Shown here: positions 9,629-18,655 of the stretch, in pieces | Position numbering within the stretch: the stretch's first letter is position 1 | Layout: the number at the start of each line of letters is the position of its first letter | Assembly (NCBI RefSeq): GCF_041595635.1 | Contig: NZ_JBFHJW010000004.1 | Coordinates: 55,922-119,921 of the forward strand | Source: Labilibaculum sp041595635 | Lineage (GTDB): Bacteria > Bacteroidota > Bacteroidia > Bacteroidales > Marinifilaceae | Direction: 5' to 3' | DNA length: 64,000 bases | Program-made: the position numbers and the translations under genes | Notes under the pieces: generated by a model | Told to the model about the DNA's origin: nothing | The model's database searches: none | What the model saw: the letters and a program-made list of their open reading frames with translations, nothing else

Positions 9629-10873
9629 ATGATCGAAATTAAAATACCCAGCCCCGGAGAATCCATCTCCGAAGTCGAGATAGCTAGTTGGTTCGTAGCC
9701 GATGGCGACATCGTTGAAAAAGATCAAGAAATAGCAGAAGTTGAATCGGATAAAGCAACACTAACACTGATTGCCGAAGAAGGTGGAAAAGTTCAGATTG
9801 CTGCTCAGGAAGGCGATACCGTTGCTGTAGGATCAGTAGCCTGCAGCATCGACACGAGTTTTGCCGGAAAAGCTCCTGCTTCTAAAGTTACACCAGCTGC
9901 TGCAAAGGAAGAAAAACCGGTTAAAGCAACTGAAAAAACAGCTGTAAAAGAGGCTCCTGCAAGCTCCGATAACTTTAAGGATGTGAAAATTTCTCCAGTT
10001 GCCAAAAATCTAATGACCGAAAATAACCTTTCGGTAGATGATGTGATTGCAGGTTTACAGCGTCTCTCTAAGAAAGATGTTCAGGCCGTAGTAGATCAGA
10101 AGAAAAGTGCTCCTGTACTTCCCACTCAAAGCAAAGAGATTTCGAGAGAAGTTAAGCGTGCAAAAATGAGTAATCTTCGGAAGAAGTTAGCAGCTCGTTT
10201 GGTTTCTGTGAAGAATGAAACAGCCATGCTTACAACTTTCAACGAAGTTGATATGACTGCCGTAATGGAATTACGCAAAAAATATCAAAAGAAATTTGTT
10301 GAAACACACGACATTAAACTGGGTTTTATGTCCTTCTTTACCAAAGCAGCTTCGGAGGCTTTAAAGCTTCATCCTTCGGTAAATTCAATGATAGATGGCA
10401 ACGAAATTGTGACTCCTGAATATGCAGATATTGCCATTGCCGTGCAAACACCAAAAGGTTTGATGGTACCAGTAATTCGCAACACAGAAAGTCTTGGTTT
10501 GGCTGACATCGAAAAAAGCCTGATGAATTTAGCCAACAAAGCACGTACTGGTAAAATTAGTCTAGACGAAATGACTGGCGGAACTTTTACTATTACAAAT
10601 GGAGGTGTATTTGGCTCACTTATGAGTACACCAATTATCAATCCTCCTCAATCGGGAATTCTAGGCATGCACAACATTGTACAACGACCTATTGCTGTGA
10701 ATGGAAAAGTAGAAATTCGCCCTATGATGTACATCGCTCTTTCCTACGATCACCGAGTGATTGATGGAAAAGATTCGGTTGGCTTTTTGGTGAAAATTAA
10801 AGAAATGCTTGAGAACCCTCAGAAAATGCTATTCGGAGGCAAAGACCCTGATAGTTTACTTTTAGAAATCTAA
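9629..10873 (+). CDS. sucB: 2-oxoglutarate dehydrogenase E2, dihydrolipoyl succinyltransferase
   Basis: Transfers the succinyl group from E1-bound lipoate to CoA. The 414 residues show one lipoyl domain (1-80) with the lipoylation site EVESDKATL (K about 42), an Ala/Pro/Lys-rich linker (about 85-120), the peripheral subunit-binding domain (KISPVAKNLMTENNL, about 122-160) and the acyltransferase domain with SYDHRVIDGKD near the C-terminus carrying the catalytic His and Asp. The order after E1, the domain layout and ETAMLTTFNEVDM indicate the succinyl rather than acetyl enzyme. A strong terminator follows 20 nt after the stop. Confidence 0.96.
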   Translation: MIEIKIPSPGESISEVEIASWFVADGDIVEKDQEIAEVESDKATLTLIAEEGGKVQIAAQEGDTVAVGSVACSIDTSFAGKAPASKVTPAAAKEEKPVKATEKTAVKEAPASSDNFKDVKISPVAKNLMTENNLSVDDVIAGLQRLSKKDVQAVVDQKKSAPVLPTQSKEISREVKRAKMSNLRKKLAARLVSVKNETAMLTTFNEVDMTAVMELRKKYQKKFVETHDIKLGFMSFFTKAASEALKLHPSVNSMIDGNEIVTPEYADIAIAVQTPKGLMVPVIRNTESLGLADIEKSLMNLANKARTGKISLDEMTGGTFTITNGGVFGSLMSTPIINPPQSGILGMHNIVQRPIAVNGKVEIRPMMYIALSYDHRVIDGKDSVGFLVKIKEMLENPQKMLFGGKDPDSLLLEI

Positions 10874-10892
10874 AAGAACATATTAATAAGAT

Positions 10893-10932
10893 GAAAGGCC
10901 AGAATTCAATTGAGATTCTGGCCTTTCTTTTT
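10893..10932 (+). terminator. Rho-independent terminator after sucAB
   Basis: A 13-bp perfect stem (10893-10905 with 10915-10927), 9-nt loop, then a T-run. Confidence 0.9.
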
Positions 10933-11263
10933 GTCAAACAATAAAATTTTAAACTCCTACTGAAAAACCAAATCTACCTCATCTTTAATCCATAAATTAC
11001 CCATACATTCGCGGCGAATATAAGACCATCATACACAATGCGATTTAAGAAAGAATTAAGAAAACGCTATCCTTGATATACTAAATAAAGAATGTTATCC
11101 TAGCATTCATTATTTAGAAACCACGTGCTTCTTACTCTAATTCATTTCCATAAAATAAAGCCTCGCTAGAATAGAGTTGTATTTGCAATTCTGAATCTAT
11201 TATCCGCGAGTACTTTTTAATCTGCACCTCAACAAAAAGCTTGGGAGTAAAAATCGTATTATC
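10933..11263. other. Gene-free stretch with one imperfect hairpin (11081-11117)
   Basis: No coding potential was recognised. The only structure seen is CTAAATAAAGAATG (11081-11094) pairing with CATTCATTATTTAG (11104-11117), 13 of 14 pairs with a 9-nt loop. It is about 150 nt upstream of yitT and lacks a T-run, so it may be a leader structure or an operator. Confidence 0.5.
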
Positions 11264-12148
11264 ATGCCTCAATATAAAAAGAAGTCATTTCCACAGGAGA
11301 AGCTATTCTCTGCTCTATGGCTTCGCAACTATTCATTAATCATCATCGGATCATTATTGGTTGCTCTTGGTTACAACTTTTTCATTATGCCACACCAACT
11401 TGTTCCTGACGGGGTATTTGGCTTTAGTATCATTCTAAATCAGCTCATCCACTTTCCTGTAGGAACAATTGCTTTGTGTATCAATATTCCTCTACTTGCC
11501 TGGGGTATTAAAGTTCTGGGTGGTAAATTTGGTATCAAAACCATACTCTCCATGGTATTAGGATCAGTCTTTATCGATGGATTAACTTACTTTTTTGGCA
11601 ACCCTATCATAACTCATGACCTATTGGTGTCATCCATGTTTGGTGGTGCAACCATAGGCTTAGGAATTGGACTTGTTGTATATGGTGGTGCTACAACAGG
11701 TGGAACTGATATTATAGCGCGTATTCTATCAAAATGGCTAAAAGTATCCTTGGGTCAAATGTTCATCCTTGTTGATGGTTTAGTGGTATTAACGTCAGTT
11801 CTTGTTTTTCAAGATATAGAATTAGCTCCCTACTGCATTATTGCCATACTAAGTATTTCAAAAACTATTGACGCTGTACTAATAGGAATAGACGCCAAAA
11901 GAGCAGCGCTAATTATTTCTGAAAAACATGAAGAAATTCGGGATCGGATACTTGAAATGGATCGTGGCGGAACCTACCTAAAAGGCGAAGGTTTATTTTA
12001 TAAAACCCAGAAGAAAATTATATTTACCGCACTAAACAGAAAAGAACTTGGACTATTAGAAGGCTTTGTGAAAGAAATTGATGCTGAAGCCTTTATTGCA
12101 ACACTAAATACCAACGATGTGTATGGGAATGGATTTAAACCTATTTAA
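11264..12148 (+). CDS. YitT family membrane protein (DUF161 plus DUF2179)
   Basis: A 294-residue inner-membrane protein. The N-terminal two thirds hold about five to six hydrophobic segments with the family start SLLVALGYNFFIMP and the glycine-rich GLVVYGGATTGGTDIIARIL; the C-terminal soluble DUF2179 domain (about 205-285) includes DRGGTYLKGEGLF. YitT homologues are widespread and their transported substrate is unsettled. The gene stands alone: terminator upstream, decayed DNA downstream. The start ATG was chosen because the conserved membrane segment begins soon after it. Confidence 0.9.
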   Translation: MPQYKKKSFPQEKLFSALWLRNYSLIIIGSLLVALGYNFFIMPHQLVPDGVFGFSIILNQLIHFPVGTIALCINIPLLAWGIKVLGGKFGIKTILSMVLGSVFIDGLTYFFGNPIITHDLLVSSMFGGATIGLGIGLVVYGGATTGGTDIIARILSKWLKVSLGQMFILVDGLVVLTSVLVFQDIELAPYCIIAILSISKTIDAVLIGIDAKRAALIISEKHEEIRDRILEMDRGGTYLKGEGLFYKTQKKIIFTALNRKELGLLEGFVKEIDAEAFIATLNTNDVYGNGFKPI

Positions 12149-12789
12149 AAAACGAACAACAAAGGCCTCAATCAACATATAACATTGCTATTGTAAAATA
12201 TTTTTGAGTCAATCCGATTCGAATATTAAAAAAATTATATAACAATAACATACAACTCCTTCCGAGTCGAACTATTGCTATGTTTTATTTAACTATAAAT
12301 ATATAATCTCGATAAAATTAAAATAATTTAGATTTGACAATACTTTTATAATCGTCTTTTTACAATTTTATAACTAGAATTCATCCGATCTGATAAATGT
12401 AACTTTTTATTACATAAGATATGTTCGAGTGCTGTTGTGGTTTTCGTATAATGATAAAGAATATCATCTGATTCAAATTCACGTAATATATCCATAATAT
12501 TTTTTACTTAGAGTTATAAATAAGATACAATCATAAATAAAATCTAAACAAAAGATATGGAGTTTAAGATCTCCACATTACCATTCTAGAATGATAAAAA
12601 TCAACATCTTGAGACAACACAAATCAGTCAGAAGAAAACATGCAAAAAAAGACTAATATTGATAAATTCATTATCAACCTGTTTCCACTGCAATCCTGAC
12701 CAAAGGGGAATCCCCCCAAAAAAATTAACAATTCAAAATAAATAATAAAACCGCAGGCTAATGCCAAGGCGTTACAAAAATCTGCCATG
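12149..12789. other. AT-rich, gene-poor stretch with a decayed gene remnant
   Basis: About 640 bp between convergent yitT and ftcD, unusually long for this window. The only recognisable content is the DUF2971-like N-terminus at 12346-12495 (minus). The rest shows no clear reading frame, repeat or RNA motif. It looks like DNA left after gene decay or a past insertion. Confidence 0.55.
12346..12495 (-). pseudogene. Truncated DUF2971-like gene remnant (49 codons)
   Basis: Starting at ATG 12495, a 49-codon frame encodes DDILYHYTKTTTALEHIL followed by KKLHLSDRMNSSY. This matches the N-terminal signature of DUF2971 proteins (LYHYT...ALE.IL...KL.LS...N), which normally run to about 250-300 residues. 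The frame stops at 12346 and nothing downstream continues the domain, so this looks like a 5' fragment of a lost gene. DUF2971 genes are often found in mobile or defence-type neighbourhoods, which fits the accessory look of this gap. A short functional peptide is possible but unlikely. Confidence 0.55.
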
Positions 12790-12818
12790 AAAAAAGGGAC
12801 ACGCTGTAACGTATCCCC
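12790..12818 (-). terminator. Terminator after ftcD
   Basis: On the minus strand GGGATACG (12817-12810) pairs with CGTGTCCC (12803-12796) including one G-U pair, followed by six T residues. It begins 24 nt past the ftcD stop. Confidence 0.85.
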
Positions 12819-12841
12819 AAAAATATAATGATGTAGTGGTT

Positions 12842-14542
12842 TTAAATTTTAGCGTTGACCAAAGCAACAATCTCACTTTCGAGAGCAGTAGCTCTATCAA
12901 CGATCGCCTGTCCTTTAGCAATAATATCAGCCGACCAGGTTTTATCCTGCAAATCGGCAGCATTGATTTTCACATTCATGAAAGCACCCAAAACACCCGA
13001 ACGAGCGGCCAATGCACCCACTCCAGCATCGGTAATAGAATTCGGATTTCCGATTTCGGCCATTGCCTTAGCCACATCCATGCATCCCAAACACAGCTCC
13101 ATGGTTTGAAAAGGTACCAAAGTTGCAAATTTAGTTGCCTCTTCCATTGCCTCAGCACGAGCGGTTTTCTCTTCTTCCGTTTGTTTAGGCAGGCGAATGG
13201 CAGCCATAATTTTATTGAAAGCATTGGTATCCTCATCCACCAAATGAACTAGTTTACTATGATATTCCTTGCCTTTTTCGGCCCAATCGGAAAATTCTTC
13301 CCAACGATCGTCCCATCCTGGTTTGTGAGCCGAAAGATTGGCAACCATCGATCCCAAGGCGGCTCCCATGGCTCCCATATAAGCCGAAATAGATCCTCCT
13401 CCTGGCGCCATAGATTCCGAAGCTGTTTCTTCCACAAAAGCAGCCAAACTCATATCCACCAATTTCTTTGCTCCTTTTTTTGCCTCGTTCTCTAAAATGT
13501 ACTCAATAATTTTTTTGTCTGCATCAAAAGGATATAACTCGTCTAATCCGAGCGATTTAACGGCTATTTTAATAATTTCTCGATCGGCAATACCTGTAGA
13601 ACGACCTTGCTTGCGTAGGTAATGCTTACCGGCATCCAACATCGCTTGCAAAGGCACAACACCAACCAGTTCCGATCCAGTTACCCGGATTCCACGAGCC
13701 TGAGCTTTGGCGCAAACCTCATCGAATGCTTTGTGAATAGAAGTTACCGTAATATCAGTCAAATTCATGGAGATTTGAGCCACGCCAAACTCTTCAATAA
13801 ACCAACCAATAGCTTTAGTTGCTTTTAATGTTCCTGGCTGCATTACCGGCTTGCCATTTTCATCTTTTATAATTTTTCCTGTTATAGGATTTCCCTCCCG
13901 CTTGGTACGACCACGTTCACGTACATCGAATGCGATGGCATTGGCACGACGAGTAGAGGTAGTATTTAAATTGAAATTGTAGGCAATCAGGAAATTACGC
14001 GCCCCTACTGCAGTCACCCCACTTTTAGCAACAGCATCAGTAAACTCGGAAGGGCCAAAATCAGGTTTCCATTGTTCGCTTGAAATACGATCTTTCACTG
14101 CCTCGTATTCGCCAGCCCTGCAAACAGCCAAATTTTTACGTTCCGGAGTACGAGCTGCAAACTCGTAGCAATAAACGGGTACTCCAGCTTCTTCACCAAT
14201 GCGCTGAGCCAATTTATGTGCGTAGGCCACAGTCTCCTCCATTGTAATATTTGCAACCGGTACTAAGGGACAAACATCGGTAGCTCCAAAACGCGGATGT
14301 GCACCCGAATGTTTACTCATATCAATTAACTCAGCAGCCTTTTTAACCGCACGAAATGCAGCCTCGCAGATCTCATTAGGCGTTCCTACCATGGTAACCA
14401 CGGTTCGATTGGTTGCTTTTCCCGGATCAACATCGATTAAACTTACACCTTCAACTGATTCGATTTCTTTTGTAATCTGATTGATAATATTCATGTCGTT
14501 CCCCTCAGAAAAATTAGGAACGCATTCGATTAGCTGTTTCAT
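12842..14542 (-). CDS. ftcD: Bifunctional glutamate formimidoyltransferase / formimidoyl-THF cyclodeaminase
   Basis: Completes histidine degradation: moves the formimino group from formiminoglutamate to tetrahydrofolate, then releases ammonia to give methenyl-THF. The 566 residues contain the N-terminal transferase (1 to about 300; starts MKQLIECVPNFSEGND, with SKHSGAHPRFGATDV around the catalytic His) and the C-terminal cyclodeaminase (about 365-566; ETASESMAPGGGSISAYMGA). Both halves are complete, as in the animal enzyme. HutI follows upstream on the same strand after a 253-nt gap; hutH and hutU are not in the window. It feeds glutamate into the aminotransferase/Kor route encoded further along. 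Confidence 0.96.
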   Translation of the reverse strand: MKQLIECVPNFSEGNDMNIINQITKEIESVEGVSLIDVDPGKATNRTVVTMVGTPNEICEAAFRAVKKAAELIDMSKHSGAHPRFGATDVCPLVPVANITMEETVAYAHKLAQRIGEEAGVPVYCYEFAARTPERKNLAVCRAGEYEAVKDRISSEQWKPDFGPSEFTDAVAKSGVTAVGARNFLIAYNFNLNTTSTRRANAIAFDVRERGRTKREGNPITGKIIKDENGKPVMQPGTLKATKAIGWFIEEFGVAQISMNLTDITVTSIHKAFDEVCAKAQARGIRVTGSELVGVVPLQAMLDAGKHYLRKQGRSTGIADREIIKIAVKSLGLDELYPFDADKKIIEYILENEAKKGAKKLVDMSLAAFVEETASESMAPGGGSISAYMGAMGAALGSMVANLSAHKPGWDDRWEEFSDWAEKGKEYHSKLVHLVDEDTNAFNKIMAAIRLPKQTEEEKTARAEAMEEATKFATLVPFQTMELCLGCMDVAKAMAEIGNPNSITDAGVGALAARSGVLGAFMNVKINAADLQDKTWSADIIAKGQAIVDRATALESEIVALVNAKI

Positions 14543-14795
14543 TGTAGTGTGATTGTTTTTTAAGTATTTATGTTTTTTCTATTGTAAGCCTGCAGTCCTC
14601 AGTCCTTCCGACATCTCCCCCGAAAAGTGTAGAACTTTAACGTTACATTAGATCTTTTCATTATTTCATCTATTCTAACCCTTCAAGAATAATATCACCA
14701 TCCAAAAAGGTGAATCATTAACCTATTTTATGAAAAATAACTCTAGATTCTTCCCGCGCATGAACAGTATCACTCCCTAACCTTCGTGAAAAACT

Positions 14796-16031
14796 TTACA
14801 ACACTTTCCCCTTCAAAATCACCAAATCAACCAGATTGCTTCCATATGCGTAAGGCATGTATTCTACCGAAGGAATTTCTTTGGTTATGAACACATTGGC
14901 AATTTTTCCTTTGGCAATACTTCCCAATTCATCTTCAACACCCATAGCGTATGCTGAGTTAATTGTTGTTGCATTAATAGCCTCTTGAGGCAGCATTTTG
15001 TAATTGATGCAAGCCAAAGACATCACTAGTTTCATATTGCCCGATGGCGATGATCCTGGGTTAAAATCGGACGCCAATGCGAGCGGCAAGCCTGCATCCA
15101 TCATTTTGCGAACTGGTGAACAAGGCATATTCAAGAAAAAAGCCGCACCTGGCAATACGGTAGGCATGGTTGCCGATCCTTTTAACGCATTAATTTCGGC
15201 ATCGCCCACATACTCCAAATGATCTACCGAAAGAGCATTGTACTTAACGCCTACCTGAATTCCTCCTGAATAATCCAACTCATTGGCATGAATTTTCGCA
15301 CGCAAACCGTACTTCATTCCTGCATTCAGAATACGATCAGTCTCTTCTACCGTAAAGAATCCCTTGTCACAAAATACATCAATATAATCAGCCAAATTCT
15401 CAGCCGCAACCATTGGAATCATTTCATTGATTACCAAATTAACATATTCTCCCTGTCGGCCTTTGTATTCGGCAGGCACTGCATGTGCTCCCAGAAAACT
15501 CGACTTGATGGTTAAGGGTGTAGTTTCTTTCAATTTCTTAATCACTCGCAACATCTTCAACTCATCTTGCACAGTCAAACCATAACCACTCTTAATTTCC
15601 ACTGCACCAGTTCCCATACTGATAATCTCATGAATACGCTCTAAAGCCGAATCGTAGAGCTCACCTTTTGTTGCCTCGTGCATACGCATAGCCGAATTCA
15701 AAATTCCTCCTCCTCTTTTAGCAATCTCCTCGTACGATAATCCTTTTATTTTATCAGTATACTCAAGCTCGCGACTACCAGCATATACCAAATGAGTATG
15801 TGAATCGCAAAAACTTGGGAACACCATTCGTCCGGTGGCATCATATTCCTCTACCCCATCAAATTCCGGCATGTCTTCCATTTTCCCAAAATCAGAAATC
15901 CGTTCATCTTCAATCAGTAAATAGGCATCATCTATACAGTTCAAATGAGCCATATCTGATCCAGCAACCCATTTTCGCGGTTCATTTTCAACCTGAACCA
16001 AAGTTTTTATATTGCTAATTAACAATTTCAT
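14796..16031 (-). CDS. hutI: Imidazolonepropionase
   Basis: Hydrolyses imidazolone-5-propionate to formiminoglutamate in histidine breakdown; a metal-dependent amidohydrolase. From ATG 16031 the protein has 411 residues, the normal length; a longer frame starting at TTG 16058 adds nine residues with no support, so the ATG is preferred. Seen motifs: FCDSHTHLVYAGSR (metal-binding HxH), EIKSGYGLT, SFLGAHAVP, KIHANELD and ALASDFNPGSSP (metal-binding Asp). It acts immediately before FtcD, which lies downstream on the same strand. Confidence 0.96.
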   Translation of the reverse strand: MKLLISNIKTLVQVENEPRKWVAGSDMAHLNCIDDAYLLIEDERISDFGKMEDMPEFDGVEEYDATGRMVFPSFCDSHTHLVYAGSRELEYTDKIKGLSYEEIAKRGGGILNSAMRMHEATKGELYDSALERIHEIISMGTGAVEIKSGYGLTVQDELKMLRVIKKLKETTPLTIKSSFLGAHAVPAEYKGRQGEYVNLVINEMIPMVAAENLADYIDVFCDKGFFTVEETDRILNAGMKYGLRAKIHANELDYSGGIQVGVKYNALSVDHLEYVGDAEINALKGSATMPTVLPGAAFFLNMPCSPVRKMMDAGLPLALASDFNPGSSPSGNMKLVMSLACINYKMLPQEAINATTINSAYAMGVEDELGSIAKGKIANVFITKEIPSVEYMPYAYGSNLVDLVILKGKVL

Positions 16032-16406
16032 ACTATCAATATTAGATGCTATAATCAATCCTGAGAAAATCTTATTCTCTATTCATTACAAATCAGCCAC
16101 TTGTAACTTTTATCTACTTGAGTCTGATGAAGTAGTTCGCCACTACTATTCGCAGCAATTACATAAAGTATTCACACCATCTCTCTCACAAAAAACCTCT
16201 CTGAAGCTATAATACAAATATTAAGAAAAAAGCGCAGATTGCAAACCTTTTCGAACACACATCTACAATTTAGGAAAAGCTCTATTTCTCCACTCCAGAT
16301 CACAAACATTCTAAACTCACAAAATCGCAACAGCACTCGATAGTAGATACTAACAAAAAAACATCATTCGAAGCTATCTTTTTTATTATACTGTCTGCTA
16401 AAGTGA
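16032..16406. other. Gene-free stretch upstream of hutI
   Basis: About 375 bp between two minus-strand genes. No coding region, hairpin with T-run or clear TAnnTTTG element was recognised; it presumably holds the hut promoter. Confidence 0.4.
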
Positions 16407-17138
16407 CTAGTCGATAGCGAAATAATTAAAAACTTGAACCAAATCAGCTTCCTGACTGTATTTCAAATTATTCTTTTTTACATATTCTTGTACTTCTTTT
16501 TTTTCATTAGCAAACAAACTAATTACGTTCTTTTTACTTGGCTTAAAAAAATGTGGTGCTTCATTTTCTGAACCAATATAGTATTTTTCTCTAATCACAT
16601 ATCGATCCTCTTCTTGCTCTTGATAAGAACTTACCTCTTTCGCCTTTATAAATTTACTTGAATAATGTTTGTACAATTTTATTGAATGATTGGATAATAA
16701 CTCCAAATAATCATGAGCCATTTTCGAACCATGAACAAAATCCTGATAAACAAACTTATGATCTTTCAACACAATAGAATCCATCATTTTTTGATTGATA
16801 ATAGCCATTGTTTTGCCATTATAACTTACATGCATTTCTTTACCATATACAAAATATCGTATTGAATCGTTGGTTATTTTCTGCTTCGACTTAAAGTAAA
16901 TAGTACCTTTCGTCCATTCCTTATCCAAGAAAAATTCACCTTCAACATTTAACATATCTGCGAATTTATCAAAGTAATTTCTACTTATTTCAGAAAAACT
17001 AAACTGAGTAAAACTACTTATCAAGGTATGTTCTTCCAATTCTATGGGAGAATCAACCAAACCACCTTGGCCCTTTATTTCTCCAATAAACAGTAAAGCA
17101 AAAAACACAAAAATCATAAATTGAATGTAAGGTTTCAT
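16407..17138 (-). CDS. Exported protein of unknown function
   Basis: A 243-residue protein with a signal peptide (hydrophobic 5-20, cleavage near GEIKGQ). I do not recognise the family. Visible features are a beta-rich middle with repeated short charged strands and a C-terminal stretch KKNVISLFANEKKEVQEYVKK that resembles helical ends of other Bacteroidota secreted proteins. It has few cysteines and no lipobox. It lies downstream of the SusD gene but behind a terminator-like hairpin, so it may be an independent unit or a weakly expressed member of the SusCD locus. Confidence 0.7.
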   Translation of the reverse strand: MKPYIQFMIFVFFALLFIGEIKGQGGLVDSPIELEEHTLISSFTQFSFSEISRNYFDKFADMLNVEGEFFLDKEWTKGTIYFKSKQKITNDSIRYFVYGKEMHVSYNGKTMAIINQKMMDSIVLKDHKFVYQDFVHGSKMAHDYLELLSNHSIKLYKHYSSKFIKAKEVSSYQEQEEDRYVIREKYYIGSENEAPHFFKPSKKNVISLFANEKKEVQEYVKKNNLKYSQEADLVQVFNYFAID

Positions 17139-17169
17139 CTTTCATTTTTTTAAACTGCATTCTACATAA

Positions 17170-17194
17170 ATGGCTACCCGAAACGAGTAGCCAT
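17170..17194 (-). terminator. Terminator-like hairpin after the SusD gene
   Basis: ATGGCTAC (17170-17177) pairs with GTAGCCAT (17187-17194), with two further CG pairs in the loop. Only three T residues follow on the minus strand, so termination may be partial. Confidence 0.5.
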
Positions 17195-17216
17195 CAACCA
17201 CATTGATTTACTTAAA

Positions 17217-18641
17217 TTACCGATTATCATTAACCGAATCATCAATAAAATCATTGGCATCAATCTCTGCTTGAGGAATTTTCAAGAAGAATCGTTTGTC
17301 ATTAGGAGTTAAGGTTAAAATAATTCGATGTGTATCATCACGCACAATACCCGTAGCGAATCGTTTTGCATCGAACCACTCAATCCCAAGTTCAGCATAC
17401 AATTCTTTTCTTCTTTCCAATAAAATTTCATCAAGTAAGTCTGTTCCCGTATTTGATGATTGTATAGCATCTGGATCGCGACTTAACTGAACCTTATACA
17501 AAAGTTCGTGAGCTCCCGTATCGTCGGACTGGTGATATCTTGCTTCTGCAGCAACCAATACCATTTCAGACTTTCTCATCAAATGAATATCTGCTTCGAA
17601 AGTAAAGGTAAATTTATTACTTACATATTCGTACCAATCTCCAGTGGTTCCCCCATAATAGTTAGCGAACTCATTTCGAACATCTGTATCTGAAAATTCG
17701 TTTACAAAAACAGAATTTACCCACATTCCAAAGTAAGCATCCGCATTGTGATCAGCAAAAGCATGAGGAGCAATATAATAATAGTTTGATTGATCGGCCT
17801 GTTGGTCCATGCTCCAAATTACTTCACTGGCGGTAAGATCGTCAAAACCAGTATCGTAAATTGTAGCATCCAAAGCTGCATCAGCATCATTTCCATAAGC
17901 AGCCTTAGCCGCAGCCTCTACCTGATCCCAATCCTGATCCAAAGCCATCAACATTCGTGCTTTTAAACCATTTGCTACATTTTTATTTATATAGGATTTA
18001 TTAATTCGATCTTCACTTAATCCTTCAACCGCATCGTTAATATCCTGAATCATAAAAGCTACATATTCATCTGGATCGGACATCGGTCCACCTTCAGTAA
18101 CCTGCTCTTTATAAAGAGGAGGTGTTTGTAAGCCTGAATCAGGCGCATAGTACTCCAAATACAACTGAAAATAGAAATATGCTCGTAAAGCCTTTGCTTC
18201 AGCAACAAAAGCTGTTTTATCGACATCCGAAAGAGCTGTACTAGCGGTAACCTCTTTTACAATAGTATTGGCATGATTAATCATATCATAACAATATTGC
18301 CAAGTTACCCGAACCCGTCGGTAAGTAGGTTCTCTGTTTTCATGAGCATAATCAAAATTATACCATGAATTTTGGATCAAATCATTTCCTTTAACAGAAC
18401 GAGCATAATACATTGAATATACTCCTCCAACATCTGTTGTTGCAACGTCAGTTGAATATTCATATTGTCCTCTAAACAATCTGTAAATACCAGAAAAGTA
18501 GGCCTGAACACCTTCTGTAGAACTATAAATATCATTTGCGGTGAGCACATCTGTAGGTTGTGGTTCATCCAGGTAATCGGAACATCCTGCCCCTCCCAGC
18601 ATCATCGCAAAACCAAGTAGTAATATATATATTTTTTTCAT
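17217..18641 (-). CDS. SusD/RagB-like outer-membrane nutrient-binding lipoprotein
   Basis: A 474-residue surface lipoprotein (lipobox GGAGC, Cys20) that forms the lid of a SusC-type TonB-dependent transporter. The N-terminus CSDYLDEPQPTDVLT and the TPR-like helices with LRAYFYFQLYLEYYAPDSG are family hallmarks, and the C-terminal part has the usual RRKELYAEGIEWFDAKR-like stretch (here ELYAELGIEWFDAKRFATG). It begins 14 nt after the SusC gene. No glycoside hydrolase, sulfatase or sigma/anti-sigma pair flanks the pair, so a polysaccharide substrate is not indicated; peptides, as for RagAB, are an alternative. Confidence 0.93.
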   Translation of the reverse strand: MKKIYILLLGFAMMLGGAGCSDYLDEPQPTDVLTANDIYSSTEGVQAYFSGIYRLFRGQYEYSTDVATTDVGGVYSMYYARSVKGNDLIQNSWYNFDYAHENREPTYRRVRVTWQYCYDMINHANTIVKEVTASTALSDVDKTAFVAEAKALRAYFYFQLYLEYYAPDSGLQTPPLYKEQVTEGGPMSDPDEYVAFMIQDINDAVEGLSEDRINKSYINKNVANGLKARMLMALDQDWDQVEAAAKAAYGNDADAALDATIYDTGFDDLTASEVIWSMDQQADQSNYYYIAPHAFADHNADAYFGMWVNSVFVNEFSDTDVRNEFANYYGGTTGDWYEYVSNKFTFTFEADIHLMRKSEMVLVAAEARYHQSDDTGAHELLYKVQLSRDPDAIQSSNTGTDLLDEILLERRKELYAELGIEWFDAKRFATGIVRDDTHRIILTLTPNDKRFFLKIPQAEIDANDFIDDSVNDNR

Positions 18642-18655
18642 TGCTTTATTTTTTA

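Noticed and set aside
12836..13252. 138-codon plus-strand frame
   Set aside because: Lies entirely antisense to ftcD, whose domains are complete.
16032..16058. Nine-codon N-terminal extension of HutI from a TTG
   Set aside because: The residues do not match the family and a good ATG is at 16031.
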